64,000 nucleotides of DNA from Bradyrhizobium sp. U87765 SZCCT0048 (GCF_018131225.1 NZ_JAFCMM010000002.1:310001-374000); one strand, 5' to 3'. Shown: positions 53,020 through 63,641, counted from the first letter of the stretch. Notes: generated from the sequence alone by a model not told the origin. Numbers and translations: made by a program.

Positions 53020-53928
53020 TTAGCTGCCCGTCGCGATCTTGAACGGGCGCGCCGCTGGGGCGGTCGCGGCGGCGCCAGCCGCAAGGCCCGGCACCAGTCC
53101 CGGCGCCGCCCGGGTCGGCAGCGCGTTCGGCGAATACAGGCCACGGCGATCGGGATAGGGCTTGAACGCGTCGGTGAGACCGACCACGGTCTCGGCGGCG
53201 CCGAGCACGAGGAAGCCGTCCTGCTCCATCAACTTCACGAGACGGTTGAACACCGCGATCTTGGTGTCCTGATCGAAGTAGATCAGGACGTTGCGGCAGA
53301 ACACGATGTCGAAGGTGCCGAGATGGGAGAAGTCCTGCAGCAGGTTGAGCTGGCGGTGCTGCACCATGGCGCGGATCTCCGGATTGACCTGCCAGGATTC
53401 GCCGACCTGCTTGAAATACTTCACCAGCATCTGGATCGGCAGGCCGCGCTGCACCTCGAACTGGCTGTAGATGCCGGCCTTCGACTTCTCCTGCACCTCG
53501 ACCGAGATGTCGGTGGCGAGGATATCGATCCGCCAGCCGGCGAGCTGCGATCCCATTTCCTTGAGGATCATCGCCAGCGAATAGGGCTCCTGCCCGGTCG
53601 ACCCCGCCGCGCACCAGATGCGCAGCGATTTGCGGGCGGCGCGCGCCTGCAGCATCTTCGGCATGATGGTGTCGCGGAAGTGCTCGAACGGCACCTTGTC
53701 GCGGAAGAAGAACGTCTCGTTGGTGGTCATCGCCTCGACGACGTCGACGATGAGACGCTCGTCGCCGGCCTTCATCTTCTGCACCAGTTCGACGATGCCG
53801 GGCAGGCCCGCCTTGCGGGCGAGCGGCACGAGGCGGCTCTCCACCAGATACTGCTTGTCCGCCGACAGCACGAGGCCGGAGCGATCCTTCAGGAGCTTGC
53901 GCAGGTAGTCATAGTCCAGTGGCGTCAC
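53020..53928 (-). CDS. cheR: Chemotaxis protein methyltransferase CheR
   Basis: 302 residues. N-terminal helical domain, then SAM-methyltransferase motifs: RIWCAAGSTGQEPYSLAM, DILATDISVEV, FDIVFCRNVLIYFD. It methylates glutamates on chemoreceptors. GTG start overlapping the cheB stop. A variable Ala/Pro-rich C-terminus (about residues 265-302) is not part of the catalytic domain. Confidence 0.95.
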   Translation of the reverse strand: MTPLDYDYLRKLLKDRSGLVLSADKQYLVESRLVPLARKAGLPGIVELVQKMKAGDERLIVDVVEAMTTNETFFFRDKVPFEHFRDTIMPKMLQARAARKSLRIWCAAGSTGQEPYSLAMILKEMGSQLAGWRIDILATDISVEVQEKSKAGIYSQFEVQRGLPIQMLVKYFKQVGESWQVNPEIRAMVQHRQLNLLQDFSHLGTFDIVFCRNVLIYFDQDTKIAVFNRLVKLMEQDGFLVLGAAETVVGLTDAFKPYPDRRGLYSPNALPTRAAPGLVPGLAAGAAATAPAARPFKIATGS

Positions 53929-55124
53929 GGGCGGCCCCCTGCAAACATCCGGTTCAGTTTCGGAGCGATCTGATCGAGCGGAAGAATGGCGGCGCAGATG
54001 CCCGCCTGCGCGGCGGCGCCCGGCATGCCCCAGACGACGCTGGAAGCCTCGTCCTGGGCGATCACGCTGCCGCCGGCATCGACGACGGCCTTGCCGCCGC
54101 GCATGCCGTCGGAGCCCATGCCGGTGAGAATCACCGCGAGAATGCCGGCCTGCCAGATGTCGATCGCGGACGAGAACATCGGATCGACCGCCGGCTTGCA
54201 GAAATTGACCTGCGGGCCGTTGTCGAGGGCGATCACCGCCTGCGCGCCCTTGCGCACGACGCGCATGTGCAGGCCGCCGGGGGCGAGATAGATGCGGCCG
54301 GGCAGCACCGGCTCGCCCTCGACGCCCTCATGGGCGGGACGGCCGCTGGCGCGGGTGAGATGCTCGGCGAGAATGGTGGTGAAGGTCGGCGGCATGTGCT
54401 GGGTGATCAGCACCGGCACACGGTCGATCACCGCGCCGATCTCCGTCACCAGCGACATCAGCGCCTGCGGACCGCCGGTCGAGGAGCCGATCAGCAGCAC
54501 GCGCGGCGCGACGAGGCCGAACGGGCGCAGCGAGCTGTGCCCGGCGGCCGCGGCGGCCGGAGCGGCGACATGGCGCACCGGCTCGTGCCGCACGACGTTG
54601 GGCGCGGCCACCGGCGCGGCCGGCGGCGTCGGCGACACCGGGGCGATCGACGGCGACGACACCGAACGGCGCAGCCGTGCGGCGAGATGGCGGATCTTGA
54701 ACAGCAGATCGCGCTTGAAGGTGCCTGCGGCATCGATCTCGCGCGTCGTCTCCGGCTTCGGCACGTAGTCGGACGCGCCGAGCGACAGCGCCTTGAAGCT
54801 GATCTCCGCGTTGCGACGGGTCAGCGTCGAGGCCATGATGATGACGAGGTCGCGCTTCTTGGCAAGCAGCATCGGCAGCGCCGAGATGCCATCGAGATCG
54901 GGCATCTCGATATCGAGCACCACGACGTCGGGGTCGCAGCGCTCGACATTATTGACGGCATCGCGGCCGGTCCGCATCGACGCGGCGACCGCCATGTCGG
55001 GCTCCGCCTCGATCCAGCGGGAGATCAACCCGCGGATGACGACGGAATCGTCGACCACCATGACGCGGATCGGCCCCGATTGCGCCGTGGTCGACGCGCG
55101 GGAAGTCGCTGCTAAAACACTCAT
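53925..55124 (-). CDS. cheB: Chemotaxis methylesterase/deamidase CheB
   Basis: 399 residues. N-terminal receiver with phosphorylatable Asp in VVLDIEMPDLDG, Ala/Pro linker, then the esterase domain with catalytic Ser in GSSTGGPQAL, His in QHMPP and Asp in TGMGSDG. It removes methyl groups from receptors. cheB-cheR are coupled. Confidence 0.95.
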   Translation of the reverse strand: MSVLAATSRASTTAQSGPIRVMVVDDSVVIRGLISRWIEAEPDMAVAASMRTGRDAVNNVERCDPDVVVLDIEMPDLDGISALPMLLAKKRDLVIIMASTLTRRNAEISFKALSLGASDYVPKPETTREIDAAGTFKRDLLFKIRHLAARLRRSVSSPSIAPVSPTPPAAPVAAPNVVRHEPVRHVAAPAAAAAGHSSLRPFGLVAPRVLLIGSSTGGPQALMSLVTEIGAVIDRVPVLITQHMPPTFTTILAEHLTRASGRPAHEGVEGEPVLPGRIYLAPGGLHMRVVRKGAQAVIALDNGPQVNFCKPAVDPMFSSAIDIWQAGILAVILTGMGSDGMRGGKAVVDAGGSVIAQDEASSVVWGMPGAAAQAGICAAILPLDQIAPKLNRMFAGGRP

Positions 55125-55176
55125 TACTCACCGAAAAACGCCGTACACAACACAACTTGGCGAAGAAGGGCCGATG

Positions 55177-55542
<366 letters not shown>

Positions 55543-55613
55543 TTCCAACCTCGATTGTCGGGCCCGCTGGGGCCATTACTTGGACTTGTCCTTGGACGGA
55601 CGCGGCATGTCCG

Positions 55614-56084
55614 TCATGCCGCCAGCTTGTCGGTGGAGATGTCCAGCACACGATCGACGTCGAGCACGACCATCAGCTGGCCGTCGAGCCGATGCACGCC
55701 GGCCGCGAGCTTGGCCATGCGCGGATCGAGATTGACCGGGTTCACCTCGCGGGTATCGTCGGCGAGCTTGAGCACCTCGCCGATGGTGTCGATCAGGAGG
55801 CCGTAGGATTCGCCTCGCAGTTCGACTCCGACCGCCATCGGCGGCCGGTCGTCCTCGCTCTTGGGCAGGCCGAGCCGCGAGCGCATGTTGATCGCGGTCA
55901 CGATCCGGCCACGCAGATTCAGGACGCCCGCGACGTCGCGCGACGCCAGCGGAACCCGCGTCAGGCGTTCCGGCATGAAGACATCCTGCACCCGCGAAAT
56001 CGGCAGGCCGAACAGCTGGCCGCCGATCATGGTGGTGACGTACTCGGTGACGCCGGTGGAAATCGTATCGGTCTTGGTCGTCAT
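55614..56084 (-). CDS. cheW: Chemotaxis coupling protein CheW
   Basis: 156 residues, SH3-like CheW fold: LFGLPISRVQDVF, LNLRGRIVTAINMR, GLLIDTIGEVLKL. It couples receptors to CheA. AAGGAG upstream of ATG. Confidence 0.94.
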   Translation of the reverse strand: MTTKTDTISTGVTEYVTTMIGGQLFGLPISRVQDVFMPERLTRVPLASRDVAGVLNLRGRIVTAINMRSRLGLPKSEDDRPPMAVGVELRGESYGLLIDTIGEVLKLADDTREVNPVNLDPRMAKLAAGVHRLDGQLMVVLDVDRVLDISTDKLAA

Positions 56085-56096
56085 CACCGGTCTCCT

Positions 56097-58811
56097 TTAG
56101 GCCGCCTGGTGGATCTCAGTGGTCTGTTCCTTGAGCGCCGCGATCAGGCCGGGGCGGTCGAACTTCGCCACATAGTCGTGGAAACCGGCCTGGCGGCCGC
56201 GCTCGATGGCTGCCGGCGAGATCACCGACGACAGCGCGATGATCGGCGTGGTGCCGAGCTTGCGGTCGGAGCGGATGGTTTCGGCGAACTCGAAGCCGTT
56301 CATGTCCGGCATCTCGATGTCGGTCAGCACGACGTCGAACTTCTGGCCGGCGCGCAGCACGCCGAGGCCTTCCTGGGCGTTGGTGGCGACCGTGACGCGG
56401 TAGCCCGCGGCCTTGAGCACCGGCGCCAGCATGTTGCGGAAGAACGCGGAGTCGTCGACCAGCAGCACGCTCTGCGACGCCGCCGACACCCGCATCTCCT
56501 TGCGCGTGAACCAATCGGAGAAAGCCATCGGCAGGAAGTGGCCGACGTCGATGACCTCGGTCGCCTGGCCCTTGATCACCGCCGAGCCGAGCACGCCATC
56601 GCGGCCGCTGGCGACCTCGATGTTGAGCCGCTCCTCGACGATATCGATGATCTCGTCGACGACAAGGCCCATGGAGCGGCCGTCGTCGGAGAACACCAGG
56701 ATCGGCTGCACACCGGTGGTGCGGATCTCGACGCCCTCGACCTGGACCAGCGGCATCAGCTGCTCGCGGTACTGCACCATGTAGCGGCCGTTGGAGAGTT
56801 CGATCTTGTCGGTCGACAGCTCCTCGAGGCGCGTGACAAGTGCGAGCGGCACGGCCTTCGGCTGGCTCGAGCCGGCGCGGAACACCAGCAGCGACGTCGT
56901 CTGGTCGGACTGATGGCGCGATGCCGCATTCTCTTCGGCGATCTGGTGCTGGGCGTCGATCGCGGTACCGAGCGCAGTGGCGATACCGTTGGGATCGACG
57001 ATCATGATCACGGCACCATCACCAAGAATGGTGTTGCCCGAGAACATGTTGATGTGGCGCAGCATGCTCGACATCGGCTTGACGACGATTTCCTCGGTGT
57101 GGAACACGCCGTCGACCACGATGCCGAAGGTCTGGCCGCCGATCTGCGTCACCACGATGAAGCCGTTCTCCGGATCGGTGGCCTCGCCCTCATCGATCTT
57201 GAGCAGCTTCTTGAGATGGGTCAGAGGCAGCAGCTTGTTGCGCAACCGCAGGACGGGCGTATCCTTGATGCGCTCGATGCGATGCTCGGAGTTGGCGCGC
57301 GCACGCACCAGCTCGACCACCGCGAGCTGCGGGATCGCGAAACGGTCGCCGGCGGCCTCGACGATCAGCGCCGAGACGATGGCCAGCGTCAGCGGGATCT
57401 TGATGGTGACGCTCGCGCCCTCGCCCGGCACCGACTTGATGTCGATGGTGCCGCCGATCTGGTCGATATTCGTGCGCACCACGTCCATGCCGACGCCACG
57501 GCCCGACACGCTGGTGACGGCCGCCGCAGTCGAGAAGCCCGGCGCGAAGATGAACTTGTGGATCTGCGCTTCCGACATCTTCTCGAGTTCGGCCTCGGTG
57601 ACGAGGCCGTTGGCGAGCGCCTTGGCCTTGATGCGGTCGGTATCGAGACCGCGGCCGTTGTCGGCGATGCAGATGATGATGTGGCCGCCCTCGTGATAGG
57701 CCGAAAGGCGGATGGTGCCCTGCTCCGGCTTGCCGGTCCTGGCGCGTTCGGCAGGCGTCTCGAGGCCATGGTCGGCCGAGTTGCGCACCATGTGCGTCAG
57801 CGGGTCCTTGATCAGGTCGAGCACCTGGCGATCGAGCTCGGTGTCGGCGCCGTGCATCTCCAGCTCGATCTGCTTGCCGAGTTCGCTGGAGAGGTCGCGC
57901 ACGATGCGCGGCAGCTTCTGCCAGGCGTTGCCGATCGGCTGCATGCGCGTCTTCATGACGCCTTCCTGCAGCTCGGCGGTGACGCTGGAGAGCCGCTGCA
58001 GCGGCACCTTGAATTCGTTGTCCTCGTTGCGACGGCTGATCTCGAGCAGCTGATTGCGCGTCAGCACCAGCTCGGACACCATGGTCATGAGGTGTTCGAG
58101 GGTGTCGACGTTGACGCGGATCGACTGGTTGGAAATCTTGTCGCTCTCGCTGGCCGGTGCGTCCTGCTCGACGACGGACTTGCGTACGGCGGGCTTCGCC
58201 GCCGGCTTGGCCGCGACCTTCTCCGCCACGGGTTCGGCCGGCATTGCCGGCGCGATCGGCGGCGCCGCCATCTCGACCTCGGTCTCGCGGAAGGCGCGTT
58301 CGAGGTCATCGAGCGACACCTCGCCGGGGCGCAGCGGACGCTCGAGCACCTGGAAGGTCAGCGATCCCGTCGCGACCTGCGGCTCCGGTTCGACGACGGG
58401 CGGCGGTGCGGGCTCGGCCTGAATCACAGCGTCGGCACCATGCTCGGCGAGATGATGCAGCTGCTCGATCAGGTCCTCGTCGGCGCCTTCGGGCTCCGCC
58501 TCAGTGGCTTCGAGCTGATTGAGGATTTCCTTGATGCGGTCGATGGTGGTCAGGATCAGCGTCACGGCCTGGCCGGTGACCGGCATGCCGTCGCGGAATT
58601 TGCCCATCAGCGTTTCGGCGGCGTGGGCAAGCGCCTCGAGGCGCGGCAGGCCGAGGAAGCCGCACGTGCCCTTGATGGTGTGAACAAGGCGAAAGATGTT
58701 GTCGAGGATCTTGGCGTTGTTGGGCTCCTGTTCGAAGCGCACCAACTGATTGTCGACAACGTCGAGACTTTCGTTCGTCTCGGTCAGGAACTCTCGGAGC
58801 AGATCGTCCAT
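56097..58811 (-). CDS. cheA: Chemotaxis histidine kinase CheA with C-terminal receiver domain
   Basis: 904 residues. HPt domain with H44 in HTIKGTCGFLG, Pro/Ala-rich linker, dimerisation domain, HATPase domain (N-box HMVRNSADHGLE, G-boxes GRGLDTDRIK and GRGVGMDVV), CheW-like regulatory domain(s) and a C-terminal receiver with phospho-acceptor Asp in VLTDIEMPDMNG. A hybrid CheA-REC, as known in several alphaproteobacteria. Confidence 0.95.
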   Translation of the reverse strand: MDDLLREFLTETNESLDVVDNQLVRFEQEPNNAKILDNIFRLVHTIKGTCGFLGLPRLEALAHAAETLMGKFRDGMPVTGQAVTLILTTIDRIKEILNQLEATEAEPEGADEDLIEQLHHLAEHGADAVIQAEPAPPPVVEPEPQVATGSLTFQVLERPLRPGEVSLDDLERAFRETEVEMAAPPIAPAMPAEPVAEKVAAKPAAKPAVRKSVVEQDAPASESDKISNQSIRVNVDTLEHLMTMVSELVLTRNQLLEISRRNEDNEFKVPLQRLSSVTAELQEGVMKTRMQPIGNAWQKLPRIVRDLSSELGKQIELEMHGADTELDRQVLDLIKDPLTHMVRNSADHGLETPAERARTGKPEQGTIRLSAYHEGGHIIICIADNGRGLDTDRIKAKALANGLVTEAELEKMSEAQIHKFIFAPGFSTAAAVTSVSGRGVGMDVVRTNIDQIGGTIDIKSVPGEGASVTIKIPLTLAIVSALIVEAAGDRFAIPQLAVVELVRARANSEHRIERIKDTPVLRLRNKLLPLTHLKKLLKIDEGEATDPENGFIVVTQIGGQTFGIVVDGVFHTEEIVVKPMSSMLRHINMFSGNTILGDGAVIMIVDPNGIATALGTAIDAQHQIAEENAASRHQSDQTTSLLVFRAGSSQPKAVPLALVTRLEELSTDKIELSNGRYMVQYREQLMPLVQVEGVEIRTTGVQPILVFSDDGRSMGLVVDEIIDIVEERLNIEVASGRDGVLGSAVIKGQATEVIDVGHFLPMAFSDWFTRKEMRVSAASQSVLLVDDSAFFRNMLAPVLKAAGYRVTVATNAQEGLGVLRAGQKFDVVLTDIEMPDMNGFEFAETIRSDRKLGTTPIIALSSVISPAAIERGRQAGFHDYVAKFDRPGLIAALKEQTTEIHQAA

Positions 58812-58933
58812 GGACAGGCCTTCGAACACCAGGCGCGCGACCACAGCACGCCTTTCAGGGCCTGTTCAGTTTCTATGCAAAGCGTTTAATTTTAGTTGCG
58901 TGATGAGAAAAGAACGGATGCGCCAAGGAGATG

Positions 58934-58966
58934 GACGGATTTGGCGCGAATGGGCGCAAATCCGTC
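58934..58966 (-). terminator. Hairpin between chpT and cheA
   Basis: 9-bp stem GACGGATTT/AAATCCGTC extended by GCGC/GCGC with one bulged base and a 6-base loop. No U-run. It could attenuate or separate transcription of chpT from cheA. Confidence 0.5.
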
Positions 58967-59003
58967 AATCAATCCTTAACGCTCGCGCACCGCGCAAGCG
59001 CCG

Positions 59004-59648
59004 TCAGGCCGCCTTGACCTCGACGGTATCGCCTTCGAGCGTCAGCGTGACGGTAAGGCCGCAGGACTGCGCGAGCAGGCGCGTGTAGTATGGCTGCACC
59101 GCATGCGCGTCGACCGCGGCATGGGTCGCCGCGAGTGTGTCGGCGATCGCCTGCGGGATGCGCGCGTTGAGGCCCTGGGAGCGGATGGTGAAGGTCATGG
59201 TGTCGCCTTCGCCGACGGCATCGACCGTCAGCATGCCGCCGCGCGGGATGGTCTGCTGCGCGATCACCATCATGTTGAGCAGCAGCTTGACGCGGTTCTT
59301 CGGCAGCAGCACGCGCGGCAGGTTCCAGGTGATCTTGGTCTTCTCGTCCTCGAAGTGACCACGCGCCATGTTCTGCGCATCGCCGAGATCGATCACCGCG
59401 CCGGCCGAGCCCGCCGCGCCGAACGCCAGACGGCAGAACTGCAGGCGGGCCGAGGCGGTGCGCGCGCTCTTGCGGATCAGCGACAGCGCGAACTCGCGGT
59501 CCTCCTCCTTCGGATCGTCGTCGAGCACCTCGAGCCCGTTGACGATGGCGCCGACCGGGCTGATCAGGTCGTGGCACACACGCGAGCACAGCAGCGCGGC
59601 GAGTTCGAGGGCGTCGGGGGCAGAACCAGTGGCGGGAGTGCCGGACAT
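59004..59648 (-). CDS. chpT: Histidine phosphotransferase ChpT
   Basis: 214 residues. The dimeric HPt helix carries H26 in CHDLISPVGAIVNGLEVL; a degenerate HATPase-like domain follows. The family passes phosphate from CckA to CtrA and CpdR. GAGGAA eight bases before the ATG. First gene of the che cluster, about 9 kb from ctrA. Confidence 0.9.
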   Translation of the reverse strand: MSGTPATGSAPDALELAALLCSRVCHDLISPVGAIVNGLEVLDDDPKEEDREFALSLIRKSARTASARLQFCRLAFGAAGSAGAVIDLGDAQNMARGHFEDEKTKITWNLPRVLLPKNRVKLLLNMMVIAQQTIPRGGMLTVDAVGEGDTMTFTIRSQGLNARIPQAIADTLAATHAAVDAHAVQPYYTRLLAQSCGLTVTLTLEGDTVEVKAA

Positions 59649-59926
59649 GGATGCGTTCCTCGGCTGGCCGCGCACGAGGGGCACGGCGAATCAAAACACG
59701 TCTTGGTTGATACACCGCGGGCGATGCTGCGGCCACCCACGCGGCCCGGCACCGCGGCGGCAGACGGCGGTACCGCCACGCCGCTCCGAGCGTGCGGGTT
59801 TCGGTGTCGTTTTCATGACAGTTTTCTTGCCCGGCGGTTGTTGATATGCCGGGGGCTGGGCGCCGCGGAGCGCCGCCGGCGGGCGACGGGACCCGCCAGC
59901 CCCGCGAGGCGCCGAAAGGGACTGCC

Positions 59927-60745
59927 GTGACCACGCCGGTTATCGAACGCGACGCCGCCCTCGCCCTGCTTGCTCCCCTGACCGACCTTGTCGTCCGCGC
60001 CGGCGAGGCCATCCTCGCGGTCAACCGCCGCGCCATGGACGTCATCGGCAAGGCCGACGGGTCGCCGGTGACCGAGGCCGATCTCGCCGCCGACGCGGTG
60101 ATCGCCGCAGGTCTCACGCGCCTCGCGCCGGACGTACCGGCCCTGTCCGAAGAGCGCACCGACCAGACGGCGCGGCCCTGCCGCCACAGCTTCTTCCTGA
60201 TCGATCCGCTCGACGGCACGCGCGAATTCGTCGCAGGCCACGGCGAGTTCACGGTCAACCTCGCGCTGATCACCGACGGCCGGCCGCTGCTCGGCATCGT
60301 CGGGGCGCCGGCACTGGGGCTGATCTGGCGCGGGGTCGTCGGTCAGGGCGCCGAACGCATGTCGGTCGCCCCCGACGGCTCGCTGGGCGCGCCGGAGGCA
60401 ATCCGCACCCGCGCGTTTCCGGGCAGCCCGTGGATCGCGGCGGTCAGCCGCTCGCATGGCGATGCCCGCACCGAGGCCTTCATCGACGCGCGGCCCGGCG
60501 CGGTGCGCCAGGCGATGGGCTCGGCGGTGAAGTTCTGCCGGGTGGCCGAGGGCAGCGCCGACATCTATCCCCGCCTCGCCCCGACCTGCGAATGGGACGT
60601 CGCCGCCGGCCATGCGGTGCTGACCGCGGCGGGCGGACGGATCATCGACACGCAGGGCCAGCCGATCCGCTTCGGCGAAACGCGCGACGACTTCATCATT
60701 CCGGAATTCATCGCGTTCGGCGACGGTGCAGCGGCGACGGCCTAG
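59927..60745 (+). CDS. cysQ: 3'(2'),5'-bisphosphate nucleotidase CysQ
   Basis: 272 residues. Inositol-monophosphatase fold with metal motifs E76 in LSEERTD, DPLDGTREF (D93, D96) and the late WDVAAGHAVLTAAGG. It removes the 3' phosphate of PAP/PAPS in sulfur assimilation. GTG start with GAAAGGG upstream. Divergent from the chpT-che cluster. Confidence 0.9.
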   Translation: MTTPVIERDAALALLAPLTDLVVRAGEAILAVNRRAMDVIGKADGSPVTEADLAADAVIAAGLTRLAPDVPALSEERTDQTARPCRHSFFLIDPLDGTREFVAGHGEFTVNLALITDGRPLLGIVGAPALGLIWRGVVGQGAERMSVAPDGSLGAPEAIRTRAFPGSPWIAAVSRSHGDARTEAFIDARPGAVRQAMGSAVKFCRVAEGSADIYPRLAPTCEWDVAAGHAVLTAAGGRIIDTQGQPIRFGETRDDFIIPEFIAFGDGAAATA

Positions 60746-60805
60746 AACACGATCCTTGCGTTTGACGCCGTGCCTTCACGTCAACAGGTCGCGTTCACGC
60801 GCATG

Positions 60806-61312
60806 CTAGCGCGCCAGCGTCTCGCGCAGGGCGGGCCAGGCGGCCGCGGCGGCGCGGGCCGTGGCGTCGGGGCGCGCCGCGAACGCATTGCGGCTGTCCT
60901 CGCGGGCGAACAGATAGAGCCTCTGGCCATAGATCAGCCACAGCCGCGGCTGTCCGGCCACCGCGACGCCGCGGGCGACATCCACGGGATCATAGCCGCC
61001 GAACTGCGGCCCGTAGATCTGGGGGGCAGCCGCGAAGAACGCGCGGTTGTCCTCGTTGCGAAACCGCCACACGGCGCCCTGGGCCATCAACTCGAACTCG
61101 GGAAGGCCCTTGAGCATCTGTCCGTCGGTGAAGTAGGCCACGGGATCGACCCCGCCGATCGCAAGGCCAGTGTAAGCTTCGACCACTATGCGTTCGGTGG
61201 TCGCCGCCGGCGCGCGCGCAATGCTCAAGGACAGCACGAAAAGGCCGGCGACCGCCGCAATCCGGCCGATTTGAGGCCATCGCCCTTTCATTTCCTGCCG
61301 CCGTACCGTCAT
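60806..61312 (-). CDS. YHS domain-containing exported protein
   Basis: 168 residues with an N-terminal signal peptide (AAVAGLFVLSLSIARAPA). A YHS-like domain follows: LAIGGVDPVAYFTDGQ, VWRFRNEDNRAFFAAAP, then PQFGGYDPVDVARGVAVAGQ. The start is uncertain (also 61291). Function of this exported YHS type is not established. Confidence 0.78.
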   Translation of the reverse strand: MTVRRQEMKGRWPQIGRIAAVAGLFVLSLSIARAPAATTERIVVEAYTGLAIGGVDPVAYFTDGQMLKGLPEFELMAQGAVWRFRNEDNRAFFAAAPQIYGPQFGGYDPVDVARGVAVAGQPRLWLIYGQRLYLFAREDSRNAFAARPDATARAAAAAWPALRETLAR

Positions 61313-61423
61313 AGTTGCTGCGGATAACCCCTTGAGTCGGGAACGCTGGCCACCTTTAAATTCATCTTCTCAGTATCCGGTTAAGCTGAGGATCGGGATT
61401 CATCTTTGAGACGAGAGGCCTTC

Positions 61424-62008
61424 ATGACCTTCGCTTCGCGCCTGACGGCGCTGATGCTCGCAGCGTTCGTGTGCTGGAGCGCGCCGGCCGTGGCACAACA
61501 GGGCGCCCCCGCGCAGCAGCAGCCCGGCTCCTACGGTCCGGACGAACTGGTGACCGCCGGCCATCGTTTCTTCGGCAACGTTTCGCGCGGCCTCGCATCG
61601 GTGATCGAGAAGGCGGTCAGCCAGTGGGGCCTGCCCAACGGCTATGTGCTCGGTGAGGAAGGCAGTGGCGCGTTCGTCGCCGGCCTGCGCTATGGCGAGG
61701 GCACGCTCTATACCAAGAACGCCGGCGACCTGCGCGTCTACTGGCAGGGCCCCTCGCTCGGCTTCGACTGGGGCGGCGACGGTGCCCGCACCATGATGCT
61801 GGTCTACAACCTGCCGGCGACCAACGCGATCTATCAGCGCTTCGTCGGCATCGACGGCTCGGCCTATCTCGTCGGCGGCTTCGGTATGACGGCGCTGACC
61901 GCCAACAACATCGTCCTGGTTCCGATCCGCTCGGGCGTCGGCCTGCGCCTCGGCGCCAATGTCGGCTACCTCAAGTTCACGCCGCGGGCGACCTGGAACC
62001 CGTTCTGA
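61424..62008 (+). CDS. DUF1134/EipA-like envelope protein
   Basis: 194 residues. Signal peptide (LTALMLAAFVCWSAPAVAQQ), then DUF1134: GPDELVTAGHRFFGNVSRGL, YVLGEEGSGAFVAGLRYGEG, and GASLGFDWGGDG-type motif (PSLGFDWGGDGARTMML). EipA in Brucella is a periplasmic envelope-integrity protein. GAGAGG lies upstream of the ATG. Confidence 0.88.
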   Translation: MTFASRLTALMLAAFVCWSAPAVAQQGAPAQQQPGSYGPDELVTAGHRFFGNVSRGLASVIEKAVSQWGLPNGYVLGEEGSGAFVAGLRYGEGTLYTKNAGDLRVYWQGPSLGFDWGGDGARTMMLVYNLPATNAIYQRFVGIDGSAYLVGGFGMTALTANNIVLVPIRSGVGLRLGANVGYLKFTPRATWNPF

Positions 62009-62277
62009 TCCCGATAGGCCGCCCTTGAGCGGCCCGGCCTTCCCCTGATCCGGCAGGCAGCCCCGACGGAGGGCGGGAACCGGCGCGATTTACGTTAACA
62101 AGCGGTCGCGCTGGATTTGCGAGCGGACGCCGTGGCATGGTGAACAAAGGGTTTTCGCACCGGGCCGCGCGCCACCGCGCCGCCGGCCCATTCGCAACCC
62201 ATTGGAAAAGTTAGCCTTGTTCTGCCCCGGCCGGAGCGCGCTCCGGATGGGCCGTGCCGTCACGCAGGAGTTTCTCC

Positions 62278-63450
62278 ATGGTCGAGCCGATCATGTATCT
62301 GGGGATCGGTTTCCTGATCGCCGCGCTGCTCGCGCTGATGGTCATGCCGCTGGTGCACAACCGCGCCGTCCGGCTGACCACCAGGCGGCTGGAGGCGGCG
62401 ACGCCGGTGTCCATGGCGGAGATCCAGGCCGACAAGGACCAGCTGCGCGCCGAATTCGCCATGTCCGCCCGCCGGCTGGAAATGAGCGTCGACCAGCTCA
62501 AGAACAAGACCACCAGCCAGCTCGCCGAGCTCGGCAAGAAATCCGATGCCATCAACCGCCTGCGGGTCGAGCTCGGCGAGAAGAACGCCGCGCTGTTCGC
62601 GCTCGAAACCCGCGAGAAGGCGATGAAGGCGCAGCTGCGCACCACCGAGGAGGAATTCACCGCCAAGACGGCCGCGCTGCGCACGGCCGAGCAGGCGCTG
62701 GCCGACAAGCACCGCGAACTCGACAAGGTGCGGCAGGATCTCACCGGCCAGAGTTCGGCGGCCGCCGGCCATCAGGCGGAGATCGCCGCGCTCAACGCCC
62801 AGATCGAGGTGATGAAGCTGCAGGTCAGCACCGCCGCACGTGAATTCGGCGACGCCGAGCAGAAGCTCACGGCGCAGCGCGTCGATTCCGACGCCGCCGC
62901 GCGCGATCTCACCGATGCCCGCAGCCGCGCCGAAAACCTCGGCCAGCGGGTCGGCGATCTCGAAAGCCAGCTCTCCTCCCACACCCGCGACGTCGAGGCG
63001 CTGAACGGTCGCATCGCCACGCTCGAACAGGAAAACCAGCAGCTGCGCCGGCAGGCCGGCACCGCTGCGGCCGCGACGCCGGACGCCTGGCGCAGCGAGA
63101 AGGCGGCGCTGGAAGCCCAGCTCAAGGGCAGCGGCGAGGACAAGGCGCGGCTGCAGCGCGAGCTCGCCGCGCTCCAGCAGCAGACCGAAAGCTCCTGGGC
63201 GACCGAGCGTATGGAGAACGCTTTGCTGCGCGAGCGCATCAACGACATCGCTGCCGAGGTCGCCAAGCTCGCCTCCGCGATCGAGGGCCCGAACTCGACC
63301 ATCGATGCGATCCTGTCCGCCGAGCCCCTGGCCATCCCTGCCGCCAACGGTCAGGCGACCAATGGAACGGCAGTCTCCAGCGGCGGAACACTGGCCGACC
63401 GTATCCGCGCGCTGCAGACCCATGCCTCCCGCGCCCGCCCGGCCGGCTGA
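62278..63450 (+). CDS. Membrane-anchored coiled-coil protein
   Basis: 390 residues. One N-terminal membrane span (IMYLGIGFLIAALLALMVMP) then about 300 residues of coiled coil (LEMSVDQLKNKTTSQLAELG, ELDKVRQDLTGQSSAA, LQRELAALQQQTESSW), and an Ala/Gly-rich tail ending TLADRIRALQTHASRARPAG. CAGGAG upstream of the ATG. Function unknown; the architecture suggests a scaffold or envelope-organising role. Confidence 0.8.
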   Translation: MVEPIMYLGIGFLIAALLALMVMPLVHNRAVRLTTRRLEAATPVSMAEIQADKDQLRAEFAMSARRLEMSVDQLKNKTTSQLAELGKKSDAINRLRVELGEKNAALFALETREKAMKAQLRTTEEEFTAKTAALRTAEQALADKHRELDKVRQDLTGQSSAAAGHQAEIAALNAQIEVMKLQVSTAAREFGDAEQKLTAQRVDSDAAARDLTDARSRAENLGQRVGDLESQLSSHTRDVEALNGRIATLEQENQQLRRQAGTAAAATPDAWRSEKAALEAQLKGSGEDKARLQRELAALQQQTESSWATERMENALLRERINDIAAEVAKLASAIEGPNSTIDAILSAEPLAIPAANGQATNGTAVSSGGTLADRIRALQTHASRARPAG

Positions 63451-63566
63451 TTTCAGCCAAATCCCTTGATTTGATGCAATTGTCGGCCCGCGACGCTTGA
63501 CACCCCACCCCCGCGTTCCGTAAATCGCGGCTTCGATGACCGGCGGCCTCGTCCGCCCATCGTCCC

Positions 63567-63641
63567 GGGCGCATAGCTCAGCGGGAGAGCGTTCCCTTCA
63601 CACGGGAGAGGTCCAAGGTTCGATCCCTTGTGCGCCCACCA
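63567..63641 (+). tRNA. tRNA-Val (anticodon CAC)
   Basis: 75 bases with encoded CCA. Acceptor GGGCGCA/TGCGCCC (7 bp), D-arm TAGCTCAGCGGGAGAGC, anticodon loop TTCACAC (CAC) and T-loop TTCGATC. Confidence 0.92.

Noticed and set aside
55692..58889. A 1065-codon open frame on the plus strand
   Set aside because: It is antisense to cheA/cheW; the minus-strand genes have all expected motifs and the plus frame has none.
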